64,000 nt of DNA from Catellatospora sp. IY07-71 (GCF_018326265.1 NZ_AP023360.1:8057001-8121000), one strand, 5' to 3'; positions 1-15,481 are shown, counted from the first letter of the stretch. The notes: generated from the letters alone by a model not told the origin. Numbers and translations: made by a program.

Positions 1-367
1 TGTGATTGAAAACAGCAGTGGTCTGTCCGTTTAGATGTAACAACTCGTTAATGTGCATCGATGTCCTTTGGGTTGCTCGCGATGAGCGACGGGCGAATCG
101 TTGGTATACAGTCGTTTTTATACGGACTTTTAGTTGTAGCGTGCACGTGCGAATTGCAACATGCGTCTTCTTTGAATCGGTGATGTCCTCAGCGCCCAGA
201 GTCGAGACGTCCGGACGATGGCGCGTTGTCCTGCAGTCCAGAATTTGGCGCTGCGATTGAATTCGCTCTCTGTTACTAGCGCACGCGGCACTTCTCAGCG
301 CACGCTGAGTGCTCGTAGATATTCGGCGCGTACGCCCGACGCCCGGCTGTCCCGGAAGGGAAGACAG
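1..367. other. AT-richer leader region without a recognisable gene
   Basis: The first ~350 bases are clearly less GC-rich than the rest of the window. They contain no reading frame with the codon bias of the neighbours; the 84-codon frame at 6-260 has random-looking composition. The region probably holds the promoter of the membrane-protein gene at 368. I see no RNA gene or repeat in it. Confidence 0.4.
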
Positions 368-913
368 GTGATTGTCAAAGTCAAGAGTGGGGCGTTCTGG
401 CTGTGCATGGGCGGACTCACTCTCATTCTGGTGCTCGTGGCCTACCTGATCGTCTGGCCCGCCACGCCGAACATCGATCAAGACATGGCCATGATGGCCC
501 GGGTCATCGCGGCCACCACCCTGGGGGTGGTGCTGATGCTGGCCGGCGCCGTGGCGCTGTCCAACCAGCACATCGTCGACCGGCTGCGTGAGCACGAGAT
601 CGCCCAGCTGGCCCGCGACCACCAGCGGGGCGAGCACATGCGCATCGTGATCACCGCGCTGAGCGACATCGTCCAGCAGCTCTCGCAGTACAGCAAGATC
701 CTGGAGGAGGCGACGGGCCCCGCCACCGTCGGCGGTGAGGTGCCCCACCTGCACGTACGCGAAGACCTGGGCAAGCTCAGCGCGATGGTGGAACTGCTGC
801 GCGAGGACCAGGAGGAGCTGTTCGAGGTGGTGACCCGGATGCAGGCCGACAACGTCACCGTGCTGCCGGTGCGCCGCAACAACGGCAACGGCCGCGACCC
901 GGCGCACCGCTGA
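368..913 (+). CDS. Small two-helix membrane protein of unknown function
   Basis: I do not recognise a named family. The 181-residue product has two hydrophobic segments (about residues 8-30 and 43-65) joined by a short acidic loop. A soluble tail follows with heptad-like hydrophobic spacing (about 70-165), probably a cytoplasmic coiled coil. The end is basic and Asn-rich. I chose the GTG at 368 because a GGAAGG-type ribosome site lies just upstream. The longer in-frame start at 218 would add an arginine-rich stretch encoded by the AT-rich leader. The gene converges on gltD, and element A1 fills the gap. It may be a membrane-tethered sensor or scaffold, but nothing in the sequence proves this. 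Confidence 0.7.
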   Translation: MIVKVKSGAFWLCMGGLTLILVLVAYLIVWPATPNIDQDMAMMARVIAATTLGVVLMLAGAVALSNQHIVDRLREHEIAQLARDHQRGEHMRIVITALSDIVQQLSQYSKILEEATGPATVGGEVPHLHVREDLGKLSAMVELLREDQEELFEVVTRMQADNVTVLPVRRNNGNGRDPAHR

Positions 914-922
914 ACCTGAAGA

Positions 923-974
923 GTTAAGAAGGGCACCTTCTTCTACGCATAGCGTTAAGAAGGTGCCCTTCCTT
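923..974 (-). repeat. Family A palindromic element, copy A1
   Basis: A 52-bp unit of two inverted arms around AAGGGCACCTTCTT, bounded by GTTAAG and CCTT. It lies 9 bp after the stop of the membrane-protein gene and 4 bp from the stop of gltD, so it is well placed to act as a two-way terminator. A T-rich run follows on the plus strand. Confidence 0.85.
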
Positions 975-978
975 TTGT

Positions 979-2440
979 CTAGGCGGGGATGAGGGGGCGG
1001 GAGGAGGGGGCCACCGGGGCGGGGAGGCTGCCCTCGCCGCCGAGGTAGCGGTGGATCGCGGCGGCGGCGCTGCGGCCCTCGGCGATCGCCCACACGATCA
1101 GCGAGGCGCCCTTGTGCGCGTCGCCGGCCACGAAGACGCCCTCGGCCGGGGTCTGCCAGTCCGGCCCGCATTCGACCGTGCCGCGCGGGCTGCGCGCCAG
1201 GCCCAGCTGCGCGAGCGCCTCGGTCGCGTCGGTGCCCTCGAAGCCGATGGCGAGCAGCACCAGGTCCGCCGGGACCTCGCGCTCGGTGCCGGCCACCTCG
1301 GTCACCACGCCGCGCCCGTTCACCCGCTCGACGACGACGTCCACCAACACGATCGCGCGGACGCGGCCCTGGTCGTCGCCGACGAAGCGCTGCACCGCGA
1401 CCGAGAACGCCCGCTCGCCGCCCTCCTCGTGCGCCGCGTAGTTGCGCAGGATCCACGGCCAGGTCGGCCATGGGTCGCGCGCCTCGTCGCGGGCGTCCGG
1501 AGGCTGCGGGTAGCGGTCGAGCTGAAGCACCGAGGCGGCGCCCTGCCGGTGGGCGACGCCCAGGCAGTCCGCCCCCGTGTCGCCGCCGCCGATGATGACC
1601 ACGTGCTTGCCCGCCGCGGTGATCTCCGGCTGCGGTCCCCCGGCGACGGCCACGTTGGCCTGCGCCAGGTGCGTCATCGCCATGTGGATGCCGGACAGCT
1701 CGCGGCCCGGGGTGTCCGTGTCGCGGCCGGCCAGCGCGCCGGTGGCCAGCAGCACCGCGTCGTGCTCGGCGCGCAGCTGCGCCGCGGGCACGTCCACGCC
1801 GACGTTCACGCCGGTGCGGAAGGTGACGCCCTCGGCCAGCAGCTGCTCGACGCGCGCGTCGATGTGGTGCTTCTCCAGCTTGAAGTCCGGGATGCCGTAG
1901 CGCAGCAGGCCGCCGATCGCGTCGTCGCGCTCGTACACGGTGACGGTGTGCCCGGCCCGCGCGAGCTGCTGCGCGGCGGCGAGCCCGGCCGGCCCGGAGC
2001 CGACCACGGCGACGGTCTTGCCGGACGGGGTCGTCGCGGGCTGCGGGCGGACCCGGCCGTTGACGTACGCCCGGTTGATGATCTCGACCTCGACCTGCTT
2101 GATGGTCACCGCGTCGTCGGCGATGGCCAGCACGCACGACGCCTCGCAGGGCGCCGGGCACAGCCGCCCGGTGAACTCCGGGAAGTTGTTCGTGCTGTGC
2201 AGCGACTGGATCGCGGCGTTCCAGTTGCCGGTGCGGACCAGGTCGTTCCAGTCCGGGATGCGGTTGCCCAGCGGGCAGCCCTCGTGGCAGAACGGGATGC
2301 CGCAGTCCATGCAGCGCCCCGCCTGCTCGCGGATCAGCTCGTCGTCGGCGGAGGGATACACCTCGCGCCAGTCCATGATGCGCACCGGGACCGGCCGGCG
2401 GGCCGGCATACGCCGGCCGTAGCGCAGGAAACCGTTCGGG

Positions 2441-2448
<8 letters not shown>
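979..2448 (-). CDS. gltD: Glutamate synthase (NADPH) small subunit
   Basis: Beta subunit of GOGAT. It passes electrons from NADPH through FAD and Fe-S centres to the large subunit, which forms glutamate from glutamine and 2-oxoglutarate in the cytoplasm. The 489-residue length is normal for the family. The N-terminal Fe-S domain has Cys46, 49, 54 and 58 and a second group at 97, 101 and 105. The FAD site GSGPAG is at 150-155 and the NADPH site GGGDTG at about 287-292. Its start lies 8 bp inside the end of gltB, so the two are co-transcribed and translationally coupled. The operon ends at element A1. Confidence 0.97.
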
Positions 2449-7078
<4,630 letters not shown>

Positions 7079-7596
7079 TCGGTATCGGCCACGAACGGGT
7101 GGAATGCCTGCAAGCCGCGACGGCGATGGCGCGGGGGCGTGCCGGGTTCGTTAACGGTCCTATCCGAGCGGGACGACGTCGGCCCTTGAGTGAACCCGCA
7201 GGTTCAGCGGTGCACGGACTCCCTCGCGCGGTTCGCACGAGTATGGGGACGAGTCTGTGAGTGTTGAGTCTACGTTAAACGGCCTGGGTGTCCACCAGAC
7301 ACAGATTGATCACACGTCCACATGGTGAGAAGCTACTTCCCAGTTAGTAGGTAAAGGGACGGGCCGCCGCAGGCTGATCACCTGCACCCGGTCACGTGAC
7401 CGAAACGTTTCCCGCGCGTGTCGGGCGCGTCGCCGAGGTTAACGGCGCGACGCCCCACCGCAGCCCTTCGATGATCGCTGATCTGTGCCGCGAAGTGCGG
7501 CTCCGATGGATGTTTAGATCCGAAACCGCGATCACCGGTCCCCGCCCCGCCGTAGTCTGCGGCTGAGCACGTCCGCTTGGACCGAGGGGGACGACC
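7079..7596. promoter_or_regulatory. Divergent intergenic region, gltB / MscS-like gene
   Basis: 518 bp between two divergent starts, so it must hold both promoters. The centre (about 7260-7370) is richer in A and T than the flanks. I could not identify a confident GlnR, CRP-like or TetR-type operator, riboswitch or small gene here. Confidence 0.5.
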
Positions 7597-8457
7597 GTGA
7601 ACCCGACTCTGCAGGTCACGCTGGGTGCGCTGGCGTACATCGGCCTCAAGATCCTCGCCTGCGCCGCCATCCTGGTCATCGGCTGGATCATCGCCAAGGT
7701 GATCGGCACACTCGTCGACAAGGGCCTGGCCAAGGTCCGGTTCAACCACCTGGCGCAGCGCACCGGCATGGACCGGTGGACCGGCCGGTACACCCCCAGC
7801 GGGCTGGTCGGCATGGTGGTCTACTACGCCTTGCTGCTGTTCACGTTCCAGCTCGCGTTCAGCGTGTTCGGGCCCAACCCGATCAGCAACCTGATCGACG
7901 ACGTGATCGCCTGGCTGCCGCGCCTCATCGTCGCCTGCGTGATCATCGTGGTGGCGGTGGCCATCGCGAACGCCGTCTTCAACGTCATCAGCAACGCGCT
8001 GTCGCACTTCTCGTACGGGCGTACCGTGGGCCGGATCGCCCAGGTCGCGATCATCGCGCTGGGCGCCATCGCCGCGCTCAACCAGGCCGGCATCGCCACC
8101 ACCATCACCACGCCGGTGCTCGTCGCCATCCTCGCCACCATCTCCGGCATCCTGATCGTCGGCGTGGGCGGCGGCCTGATCGGCCCGATGCGCTCCCGCT
8201 GGGAACGCGCCCTCGGCCGGATCGAGGAGGAGAGCACCCGGGTGTCGGCGCACCTCAAGGCCCGCGCCGCCGAGCAGGAGACGGCCGCCGCGCTCACCAA
8301 GGCCCGCGGCGACACGATGGTCCAGCCGAAGTACCCCGGCGAGACCCCGCAGGACGTCAAACCCGGCACCAAGGTCACCGCCGAGGAAGCCGCCGACCGC
8401 CTCACCAAGAAAGCCACCGCCCTCCGCAACGACATGAAACCCGGCCCCGAACTCTGA
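7597..8457 (+). CDS. Mechanosensitive-channel-like membrane protein (TM-helix repeat family)
   Basis: 286 residues with about five hydrophobic segments (roughly 12-36, 70-95, 104-130, 148-168 and 172-195), then a charged Lys/Ala/Glu-rich cytoplasmic tail. The pattern of paired helices with Gly/Ala-rich packing faces fits the conserved TM-helix repeat proteins related to small-conductance mechanosensitive channels. It lacks the usual MscS beta-domain, so pore activity is inferred only from the family. The GTG start has a GAGGGGG ribosome site. It is transcribed alone and followed by palindromic elements C1, B1 and B2. Confidence 0.75.
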   Translation: MNPTLQVTLGALAYIGLKILACAAILVIGWIIAKVIGTLVDKGLAKVRFNHLAQRTGMDRWTGRYTPSGLVGMVVYYALLLFTFQLAFSVFGPNPISNLIDDVIAWLPRLIVACVIIVVAVAIANAVFNVISNALSHFSYGRTVGRIAQVAIIALGAIAALNQAGIATTITTPVLVAILATISGILIVGVGGGLIGPMRSRWERALGRIEEESTRVSAHLKARAAEQETAAALTKARGDTMVQPKYPGETPQDVKPGTKVTAEEAADRLTKKATALRNDMKPGPEL

Positions 8458-8503
8458 CCCGGCAACGACTCGCCGGGTCAGCCAGCCCTGCCCCTGACGC
8501 GCC

Positions 8504-8570
8504 GATCTTGCGCGAACTGTGGGTACGACACGCCCATATCGCCCATAAGGGCAACACTTCGCGCAAGATC
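8504..8570 (-). repeat. Family C palindromic element, copy C1
   Basis: A 67-bp element with inverted ends GATCTTGCGCGAA and TTCGCGCAAGATC, inverted relative to the other four copies. It lies 46 bp after the stop of the MscS-like gene, in a convergent gap. Confidence 0.85.
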
Positions 8571-8609
8571 GACGCGATCATGGTGGGCGAGGTCGCGGGG
8601 CCAGCTCAT

Positions 8610-8670
8610 GATCGCGGTCTCGTGTCACAACCTGCGGTCCAGCCCCACAATCCGACACGAGCCCGCGATC
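8610..8670 (+). repeat. Family B palindromic element, copy B1
   Basis: A 61-bp element running from GATCGCGGTCTCGTGTC to its inverted partner GACACGAGCCCGCGATC around a semi-conserved core containing CCTGCGGTCCAGCC. It is one of two B copies in this gap. Confidence 0.85.
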
Positions 8671-8714
8671 ATCACCTGGCCGCGGAGTTCCCCACAGAGC
8701 ACACCCCGCGCGAA

Positions 8715-8775
8715 GATCACTGTCTCGTGTCAGAACCTTGCGTCCAGCCCCACATTCCGACACGAGACCGCGATC
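8715..8775 (+). repeat. Family B palindromic element, copy B2
   Basis: A second 61-bp copy, same orientation, starting 105 bp after the start of B1. The GC-extreme stretch after it (about 8777-8900, runs of GCGCGGCGCG) carries no gene that I can support. Confidence 0.85.
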
Positions 8776-8915
8776 ATGGCGCGCGGCGCGGCGCGGCGCG
8801 GGGCGCGCGGGCGCGGGTGGCACGGCGCGGGGCGCGCGGGTGGCGGCGTGGTGCGGCGGCGGGGATCGCGCGGTGGCTGGTGGAGGGCGGTGGTGTGGGC
8901 CGTCGGGTGGCCCCG

Positions 8916-10118
8916 TCAGGTGGTGGGGGGTTGCCAGTCGGCGGCGACGGCGGCGGCCTTGTCGAGGACGCGCGGGGCCAGGGCGCCGAAGGCGCGGTCG
9001 CGAGCCCGGGTGACCAGGTTGCCGCGCGGGGCGAGCACCGCGCCGACGCGCTGGGTCTGCCGGACCACCTGCGCCGCCCGTGCCCGGCGCGCGGCCGAGT
9101 ACGCCGCCAGCGCCGCGTTGCAGCCAGGGCCGGGGATCGCCGGCAGCAGCAGGGCGCGCAGCGTGGCCGCGTCCTCCAGGGCCAGGCCGGCACCCTGGGC
9201 CAGGTGGTGCGGCATGGCGTGCGCGGCGTCGCCGACCAGCGCGAACCCGCCGGTCCCGACGGGGAACGCCAGCTCCGAGGGCAGCGGCCGCAGCTGCCGC
9301 CCGTCCTGCTGGACGAGGTCGTCGGGCTCGGTCGCGGCGAGCAGATCCGAGATGGGCGCGTGCCAGCCCGCGAACCAGCGCTTGAGCAGGGTCAGCTGGG
9401 TGGCCTTGGGCTCGGGCCGGGCGGCACCGGCCACGGTGGCGGTCCAGTAGATGCCGCCCCGGCTGGACGCGCCGGAACTGCCCCGGTCGCCGAGCGAGGC
9501 GGCCAGGAAGCGGTAGCCGCCGCTCAGCGTCTCCCCCGCCAGGACCAGGTCTTCGGGCAGCTTGGGCGCGCGATACCACGGGATGACGGCGCGCCAGGCG
9601 GCGTATCCGGAGCTGACCGCGATCGACTGCGGCGCGAGCCGGGCCCGCAGGGTGCTGTCGGCGCCGTCGGCCGCGACGATGACGTCGGCCTCCCAGGTGT
9701 GCCGGCCGTCGCCGACGGCGGGCCGGTCACCGGGGCGGGCGTGCATGGTGCGCACGGTGATGCCGGTGCGGATCTCGATGTGGTCGCCGAGCCCGGCGAT
9801 GAAGGTGTCGTGCAGGTCCTCGGCGTGCACCACGACCGGGGTCGCGGTGGCGCTCGCCGCGGAGGGCTGGGCCAGCCACTGCCCGTCGGCGCGGCGCAGG
9901 CCGCCCACCGGCACCGGGGTGGCGATGGCGCCGAGCCCGGTGCCGAGGCCGAGGGAACGCAGCGCGGCGACGGCGTTGGGCCACAGCAGCAGCGCGGCGG
10001 GCTCGGCACGCAGCCGGTCCGCGCGCTCCAGCAGGGTGACCCGCCATCCGGTCCGGGCGAGGGCGCCCGCCGTGGCGAGGCCGCCGACGCCCGCTCCGAC
10101 CACCACCGCGCTGCGCAT
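8916..10118 (-). CDS. FAD-dependent aromatic-type monooxygenase
   Basis: 400-residue class A flavoprotein monooxygenase of the UbiH/salicylate-hydroxylase type. It has an N-terminal Rossmann motif (VVVGAGVGGLATAGALART, residues 5-23), a DG motif in AADGADSTLRARL, and a GD motif (LVGDAAHAMPHHLAQGAG) that binds the FAD ribityl chain. The substrate is unknown. The open frame runs on upstream through lgt, but the start is the ATG at 10118, right at the Rossmann fold and 5 bp after the lgt stop, so it is probably the last gene of the lgt transcript. It is not next to the polyketide cluster, so a role there is unsupported. Confidence 0.85.
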   Translation of the reverse strand: MRSAVVVGAGVGGLATAGALARTGWRVTLLERADRLRAEPAALLLWPNAVAALRSLGLGTGLGAIATPVPVGGLRRADGQWLAQPSAASATATPVVVHAEDLHDTFIAGLGDHIEIRTGITVRTMHARPGDRPAVGDGRHTWEADVIVAADGADSTLRARLAPQSIAVSSGYAAWRAVIPWYRAPKLPEDLVLAGETLSGGYRFLAASLGDRGSSGASSRGGIYWTATVAGAARPEPKATQLTLLKRWFAGWHAPISDLLAATEPDDLVQQDGRQLRPLPSELAFPVGTGGFALVGDAAHAMPHHLAQGAGLALEDAATLRALLLPAIPGPGCNAALAAYSAARRARAAQVVRQTQRVGAVLAPRGNLVTRARDRAFGALAPRVLDKAAAVAADWQPPTT

Positions 10119-10123
10119 GTGGC

Positions 10124-11173
10124 TCAGCCCTTCGCCGCGGTCTTCTGGGCGGGCAGGTCGGCTGGCCCGTCCGAGTCCGCCTCGTCGGCCGGGCCGCCCG
10201 GCTCGTCGCCGGTCCCGTCCGACGGGGTGTCCGTGATCGCGTCGGGGCGGCTGCCATCGGCGAGGAAGGCCTGGTACTGCTCCTCGGTGACGGTCTGGAA
10301 GCCCTTGACGGGCTCGCCCTCGGCGTCGACGTTCGGGATCAGGAACTCCTGGACGCCCTTGACGAGGAAGAAGTACGCCGCGGCGGCCAGGAACACGATG
10401 ATCGAGGTCCACACGTTGAGGCGCAGGCCGCCGATCATGGTCGCCGGGTCGGTGCGCATGGCCTCGATCCAGCCCCGGCCGAGCGTGTAGAGCATCACGT
10501 AGAGCGCGAACGCGCGGCCCTTGCCGAACTTGTAGCGCTTGTCCAGCCAGTACACGACGCCCGCGACGCCGAGGTTCCACAGCAGCTCGTAGAGGAACGT
10601 CGGGTGGTAGAGGCCCTCGCGCAGCTCCGGCTCGCCGTCCGGGCCGACCATGGCCTGGCCCGGGGTGGTGTCCGACATGACGTGGACCTGCAGGCCCCAC
10701 GGCAGGTCCGTCCTGCCGCCGTACAGCTCGTTGTTGAACCAGTTGCCGAGGCGGCCCACGGCCTGCGCCAGCGGCAGGCCCACGGCGATGCAGTCGGCCA
10801 CGAAGCTGAACGACATGCCGAGCTGGCGGCAGGCCAGCCAGGCGCCGAGCGCGCCGCCCGCGACGCCGCCCCAGATGCCGAGGCCGCCCTCCCAGACGTA
10901 GAGCGCCTTGACCAGCTCGCCGCCCTCGCCGAAGTAGGCGTCCGGAGAGCTGAGCACGTGGTAGATGCGGGCGCCGACGATGCCGAACGGCACCGCCCAC
11001 ACGGCGATGTCGAGCACGGCCCACGGCGGGGCACCCCGGCTGCGCATCCGCCGGTCGGTGACGATGCAGGCGAGCACGATGCCCGCGATGATGCACAGCG
11101 CGTACGCCCGCAGCGGCACCGGTCCGAGGTGCCAGACCGCCGTGGACGGGGACGGGATGGAGGCGAGGTTCAC
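10124..11173 (-). CDS. lgt: Prolipoprotein diacylglyceryl transferase
   Basis: Polytopic membrane enzyme that moves diacylglycerol from phosphatidylglycerol to the lipobox cysteine of prolipoproteins. The 349-residue product begins MNLASIPSPS. It contains the Lgt signature region (GRLGNWFNNELYG) and about seven hydrophobic segments up to residue ~285. An acidic Asp/Pro/Glu tail of ~60 residues follows, as is common in actinobacteria. Its place downstream of trpA is typical of actinomycetes. An 11-bp perfect stem separates it from trpA. At least one probable client, the lipoprotein domain at 54273-54707, is encoded in this window. Confidence 0.95.
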   Translation of the reverse strand: MNLASIPSPSTAVWHLGPVPLRAYALCIIAGIVLACIVTDRRMRSRGAPPWAVLDIAVWAVPFGIVGARIYHVLSSPDAYFGEGGELVKALYVWEGGLGIWGGVAGGALGAWLACRQLGMSFSFVADCIAVGLPLAQAVGRLGNWFNNELYGGRTDLPWGLQVHVMSDTTPGQAMVGPDGEPELREGLYHPTFLYELLWNLGVAGVVYWLDKRYKFGKGRAFALYVMLYTLGRGWIEAMRTDPATMIGGLRLNVWTSIIVFLAAAAYFFLVKGVQEFLIPNVDAEGEPVKGFQTVTEEQYQAFLADGSRPDAITDTPSDGTGDEPGGPADEADSDGPADLPAQKTAAKG

Positions 11174-11205
11174 GAGCGCAAACCCTACCGTCCCGGCCCG
11201 TCGAT

Positions 11206-11253
11206 CCCCACCCCCCGCCCACCCCGGATTTCCCGGACGGAAGGGGGGTGGGG
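11206..11253 (-). terminator. Hairpin after trpA
   Basis: A perfect 11-bp inverted repeat CCCCACCCCCC / GGGGGGTGGGG begins 8 bp beyond the trpA stop. It lacks a clear U-tract, so it could be a strong pause or attenuator between trpA and lgt rather than a full terminator. Confidence 0.5.
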
Positions 11254-11260
11254 CGGGTCG

Positions 11261-12036
11261 TCAGGGGGTCAGGCCGGCGCGCAGATCGTGAGTGAGCGTG
11301 CGCAGGGCCGGCTCGCCGCCCTCGGCCAGCGCCGAGACCAGAGCGCTGCCGACGATGACGCCGTCGGCGTAGGCGCCCACCTCGGCGGCCTGCACGCCGC
11401 TGCGTACCCCCAGACCGACGCCCACGGGGAGGCTGCCGGAGACCTTCTTGGCCCGCGCGACCAGGGTCGGCGCGGCGGTGGAGGTGGCGTCGCGGGCGCC
11501 GGTCACGCCCATGACCGCGGTCGCGTACACGAACCCGCGGCAGTGCCGCACGGTCATCGCGATGCGCTCGTCGGTCGACGAGGGCGAGATCAGGAACACC
11601 CGGTCCAGGTGGTGCTGGTCGGAGGCGGTCAGCCACTCGTCCGCCTCGTCGGGGATGAGGTCGGGCGTGATCAGCCCGGCGCCGCCGGCCGCGGCGAGGT
11701 CGCGGGCGAACGCGTCGACGCCGTACTTCTCGATCGGGTTCCAGTAGCTCATCACCAGCACGGGCACGCCCGCGCCGGACACGGCCTCGACGGTGGCGAT
11801 GACGTCACGGGTGCGTACGCCGCCCGCCAGCGCCTGCTCGGTGGCGCGCTGGATGACAGGGCCGTCCATGACCGGGTCGGAGTACGGCAGGCCGATCTCC
11901 ACCAGGTCCACCCCGGCCTCGATCATCGACTTGACCGCGGAGATGCCCCCGGCCACCGACGGGAACCCGGCGGGCAGGTAGCCGACCAGCGCCGCCCGGC
12001 CCTCGGCCCGCGCCTTCTCGTAGGCGGTGGTCACGT

Positions 12037-12040
<4 letters not shown>
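11261..12040 (-). CDS. trpA: Tryptophan synthase alpha subunit
   Basis: Cleaves indole-3-glycerol phosphate to indole and glyceraldehyde-3-phosphate; the indole is channelled to TrpB. The 259 residues fold as a TIM barrel. The catalytic Glu48 is in [12 protein letters not shown] and Asp59 is in VMDGPV, matching Glu49 and Asp60 of the enteric enzyme. The ATG overlaps the trpB stop by 4 bp, so translation is coupled. Confidence 0.97.
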
Positions 12041-13251
<1,211 letters not shown>

Positions 13252-13315
13252 GTGCCCCTCCTTCGGCGTCAGCCGCCCCGCAGGCGCAGGGGCGGTCAGG
13301 CGAGGGGTGTGCGCG

Positions 13316-14140
13316 TCAGCGGGCGGGGCGCGGCGTCGCGGGGTGGTTGCCCGCGTTGACGAGCTCCGCGACCGCGTCGCGCGGGCTCTTCTGGGTGACC
13401 AGGCCCTCGCCGACGAGGACCGCGTCGGCGCCCGCCGAGGCGTACTTGATCAGGTCCAGCGGACCCCGGACGCCCGACTCAGCGATCTTGATGACGCTGT
13501 TGGGCAGGCCGGGCGCGATCCGCTCGAACACCGACCGGTCCACCTCCAGTGTGCGCAGGTTGCGGGCGTTCACGCCGATGACGCGGGCGCCGGCCTCCAG
13601 GGCGCGGTCGGCCTCCTCCTCGGTGTGCACCTCGACCAGCGGGGTCATGCCCAGCGACTCGATGCGGTCGAGCAGGCCGGACAGCACCTTCTGCTCCAGC
13701 GCCGCGACGATCAGCAGCACCAGGTCCGCGCCGAACGCGCGCGCCTCGTGCACCTGGTACGTCGAGCAGACGAAGTCCTTGCGCAGCACCGGGATGCCGA
13801 TGCGGGCGCGGACCGCCGCGAGGTCGTCCAGGGAGCCGCCGAACCAGCGGCCCTCGGTCAGCACGCTGACCGCGCGGGCGCCGCCCGCCTCGTACTCCGC
13901 GGCCAGCTCGGCCGGGTCGGGGATCTCCGCCAGGGCACCCTTGCTGGGCGACGAGCGCTTCACCTCGGCGATCACGCCGACGCCCGCGCGGCGCAGGGCC
14001 GCGTACGCGTCCAGGGGCGGCGGGGCCGCCGCCGCGCGCTTCTTGATCTCGTCCATGGAGACCAGGCGCTCGCGCGCCTCGACGTCCTCACGGACCCCCG
14101 CGATGATCTCGTCGAGCACGCTGCCGCCGTGGTCTCGCAT
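13316..14140 (-). CDS. trpC: Indole-3-glycerol phosphate synthase
   Basis: Converts CdRP to indole-3-glycerol phosphate with loss of CO2. The TIM-barrel protein has the family motif [11 protein letters not shown] and the catalytic-lysine region LRKDFV. The start is uncertain. ATG 14140 gives MRDHGG..., while the GTG at 14119 gives [12 protein letters not shown], where most actinobacterial homologues begin. ATG 14197 would add a Pro/Ser-rich leader with a poor ribosome site. No trpF lies beside it; PriA encoded at 61922-62641 is expected to do that step. trpD and trpG are not in the window. Confidence 0.95.
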   Translation of the reverse strand: MRDHGGSVLDEIIAGVREDVEARERLVSMDEIKKRAAAAPPPLDAYAALRRAGVGVIAEVKRSSPSKGALAEIPDPAELAAEYEAGGARAVSVLTEGRWFGGSLDDLAAVRARIGIPVLRKDFVCSTYQVHEARAFGADLVLLIVAALEQKVLSGLLDRIESLGMTPLVEVHTEEEADRALEAGARVIGVNARNLRTLEVDRSVFERIAPGLPNSVIKIAESGVRGPLDLIKYASAGADAVLVGEGLVTQKSPRDAVAELVNAGNHPATPRPAR

Positions 14141-14355
14141 CGATGCGCTCGGGGCCGGCTCGCCTGGCTCCATGCTGCTCAGCTCGTCGGATGCCATGGG
14201 CAGATGCTAGGCACCCGCCGCACGCGCAAGGTAAACGGGGTATGGCGTGCCTCACCTGATGGGCTAGTGCATAATGCCGCACCCGGTGACACGCGATGGA
14301 CGACCCGCTGGCTGCTCAGGCATGCACAGCCGGCCGAGCACCGGCCACCAGGCAT

Positions 14356-15153
14356 TCATTCATCCCATCGCGGGCGCACGCTCCGCACGAACTCCGCCAG
14401 CCGCGGGCCGTGCTCGACCCGGGCCCGGGTGGGGTCGGCGGCGATGCGCCGCACCAGCGCGCGCACCCCCGCCGCATCGTCCCCGGCGACCAGCAGCAGG
14501 TTGCCGGTGCCCCGCCCGCGCAGCAGCGCCGCGTCGCCCACCACCGCCACCTCGCCGAACACCTCGCGCAGCGTGGCCGCCTGGCGGCGGGCGAACATCA
14601 GCGGGGCCAGGTCCATGACGTTGGCCAGATACCAGCCGCCCGGCCGCAGCGCCCGCCGCGCCGCCTGCGCGAACTCGACCGTGGTCACGTGCGGGGGCAC
14701 CTTCGCGCCGGTGAAGATGTCGGCGACGATCACGTCCGCGGAGGCCGGCTCAGCCTGCTCCAGGGCCGCCCGCGCGTCGGCCACCACCAGCTCGATGCCG
14801 TCCTGGGCCACCGGCAGCCGGGCGGCGACCAGCTCGGCCAGGGCCCGGTCCAGCTCGACCACCGTCTGCCCGCTGCCCGGCCGCATCTCCGCCAGGCAGC
14901 GCGGCAGCGTCATCGCTCCCCCGCCCAGGTGCAGCACGTCGAGCGGGCCGGGCGGGCACACCGCCTCGATCACGTCGGCGAAGCGGCGGATGTAGTCGAA
15001 CGCGATCAGCGTCGGATCGTTCAGGTTCACGTGCGACTGGGCGGTGCCGTTCAGCCGCAGCAGCCAGGCGTCGGGCAGATCGGGGTCGGGGATCAGCTCG
15101 GCAGTGCCCGTGTCGACCCGGACGATCAGCGCCCGGTCAGACCCCCGGATCAT
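14356..15153 (-). CDS. Spermidine-synthase-like methyltransferase-fold protein
   Basis: 265 residues with the Rossmann core of the polyamine-synthase/spermidine-synthase-like family. The signatures are VLHLGGGAMTLPRCL (nucleotide-binding loop, about 74-88), VVELDRAL (acidic residue after strand 2) and VVADARAAL. It lacks the membrane domain found in fused versions. Real aminopropyl transfer is not shown; many actinobacterial members act on unknown substrates. The ATG has a good GGAGG site. It occupies the slot between the Trp-associated membrane protein and trpC where relatives usually carry a small HGxxPAAW membrane protein, and abuts the left end of an IS200/IS605 remnant, so it may have arrived by rearrangement. 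Confidence 0.75.
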   Translation of the reverse strand: MIRGSDRALIVRVDTGTAELIPDPDLPDAWLLRLNGTAQSHVNLNDPTLIAFDYIRRFADVIEAVCPPGPLDVLHLGGGAMTLPRCLAEMRPGSGQTVVELDRALAELVAARLPVAQDGIELVVADARAALEQAEPASADVIVADIFTGAKVPPHVTTVEFAQAARRALRPGGWYLANVMDLAPLMFARRQAATLREVFGEVAVVGDAALLRGRGTGNLLLVAGDDAAGVRALVRRIAADPTRARVEHGPRLAEFVRSVRPRWDE

Positions 15154-15164
15154 CGAAGACCTCC

Positions 15165-15481
15165 GTGGTTGCCCTGCCTTCAGGCGGGGATGAATACGGA
15201 ACTCCTGCGGAGCGGGAGCGGGACCGCCGATTCGTCACCGCGCCAACCACCCAGGTGGCAGATGCGAACAGGTGTGCTATTTTCTTTGGGTCCACATCGG
15301 CGATAACCAAGCCGGTCGGGCCTACCGCCGGGCTGGCGGGAAGTGACGTCTGTGGAGACGGTGTAAGACCGATGGCGGTACACCGCCCCTCGCCGGTAAT
15401 CCGGATCGGCTGTTGTCTGCGAAGCAGAAAATTCAACCCGCGAGGGTGGAATCCTCCTGCTTCAGCGGAGGGAGATGTCAA
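15165..15481 (+). mobile_element. Decayed IS200/IS605-family (TnpB) element
   Basis: A remnant of about 315 bp. The left part has a hairpin CCCTGCC-TTCA-GGCGGGG at 15172-15189 followed by GATGAATAC. The right end has CCTCC...TTCA...GGAGG (15453-15472) followed by AGATGTCAA (15473-15481), which matches the right-end/omega-RNA hairpin of actinobacterial IS605-type elements. There is no tnpA and most of tnpB is gone. The family assignment rests on recalled end structure, not on an alignment. The right end reaches into the 3' end of the neighbouring minus-strand gene. Confidence 0.6.
15327..15481 (+). pseudogene. tnpB 3' fragment with omega-RNA-like end
   Basis: In frame, the sequence just left of the right-end hairpin reads AGLAGSDVCGDGVRPM and later WNPPASAEGDVN. 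This resembles the extreme C-terminus of TnpB proteins, after the RuvC and zinc-ribbon region, where the coding end overlaps the guide-RNA scaffold. The catalytic RuvC core is absent, so no nuclease can be made. A scaffold RNA could still be transcribed, though nothing shows that it is. Confidence 0.45.

Noticed and set aside
6-260. 84-codon frame in the AT-rich leader
   Set aside because: No ribosome site, many rare residues (Cys, Trp), no similarity to known proteins; composition fits non-coding DNA.
8916-11636. A 906-codon frame joining the FAD monooxygenase to upstream sequence over lgt
   Set aside because: The upstream part is the out-of-frame shadow of lgt. The Rossmann fold starts at 10118 right after the lgt stop.
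15165-15481. Cobalamin-type riboswitch
   Set aside because: Some GC-rich stems look similar, but the conserved B12-box is absent and the right end matches an IS605-type terminus much better.
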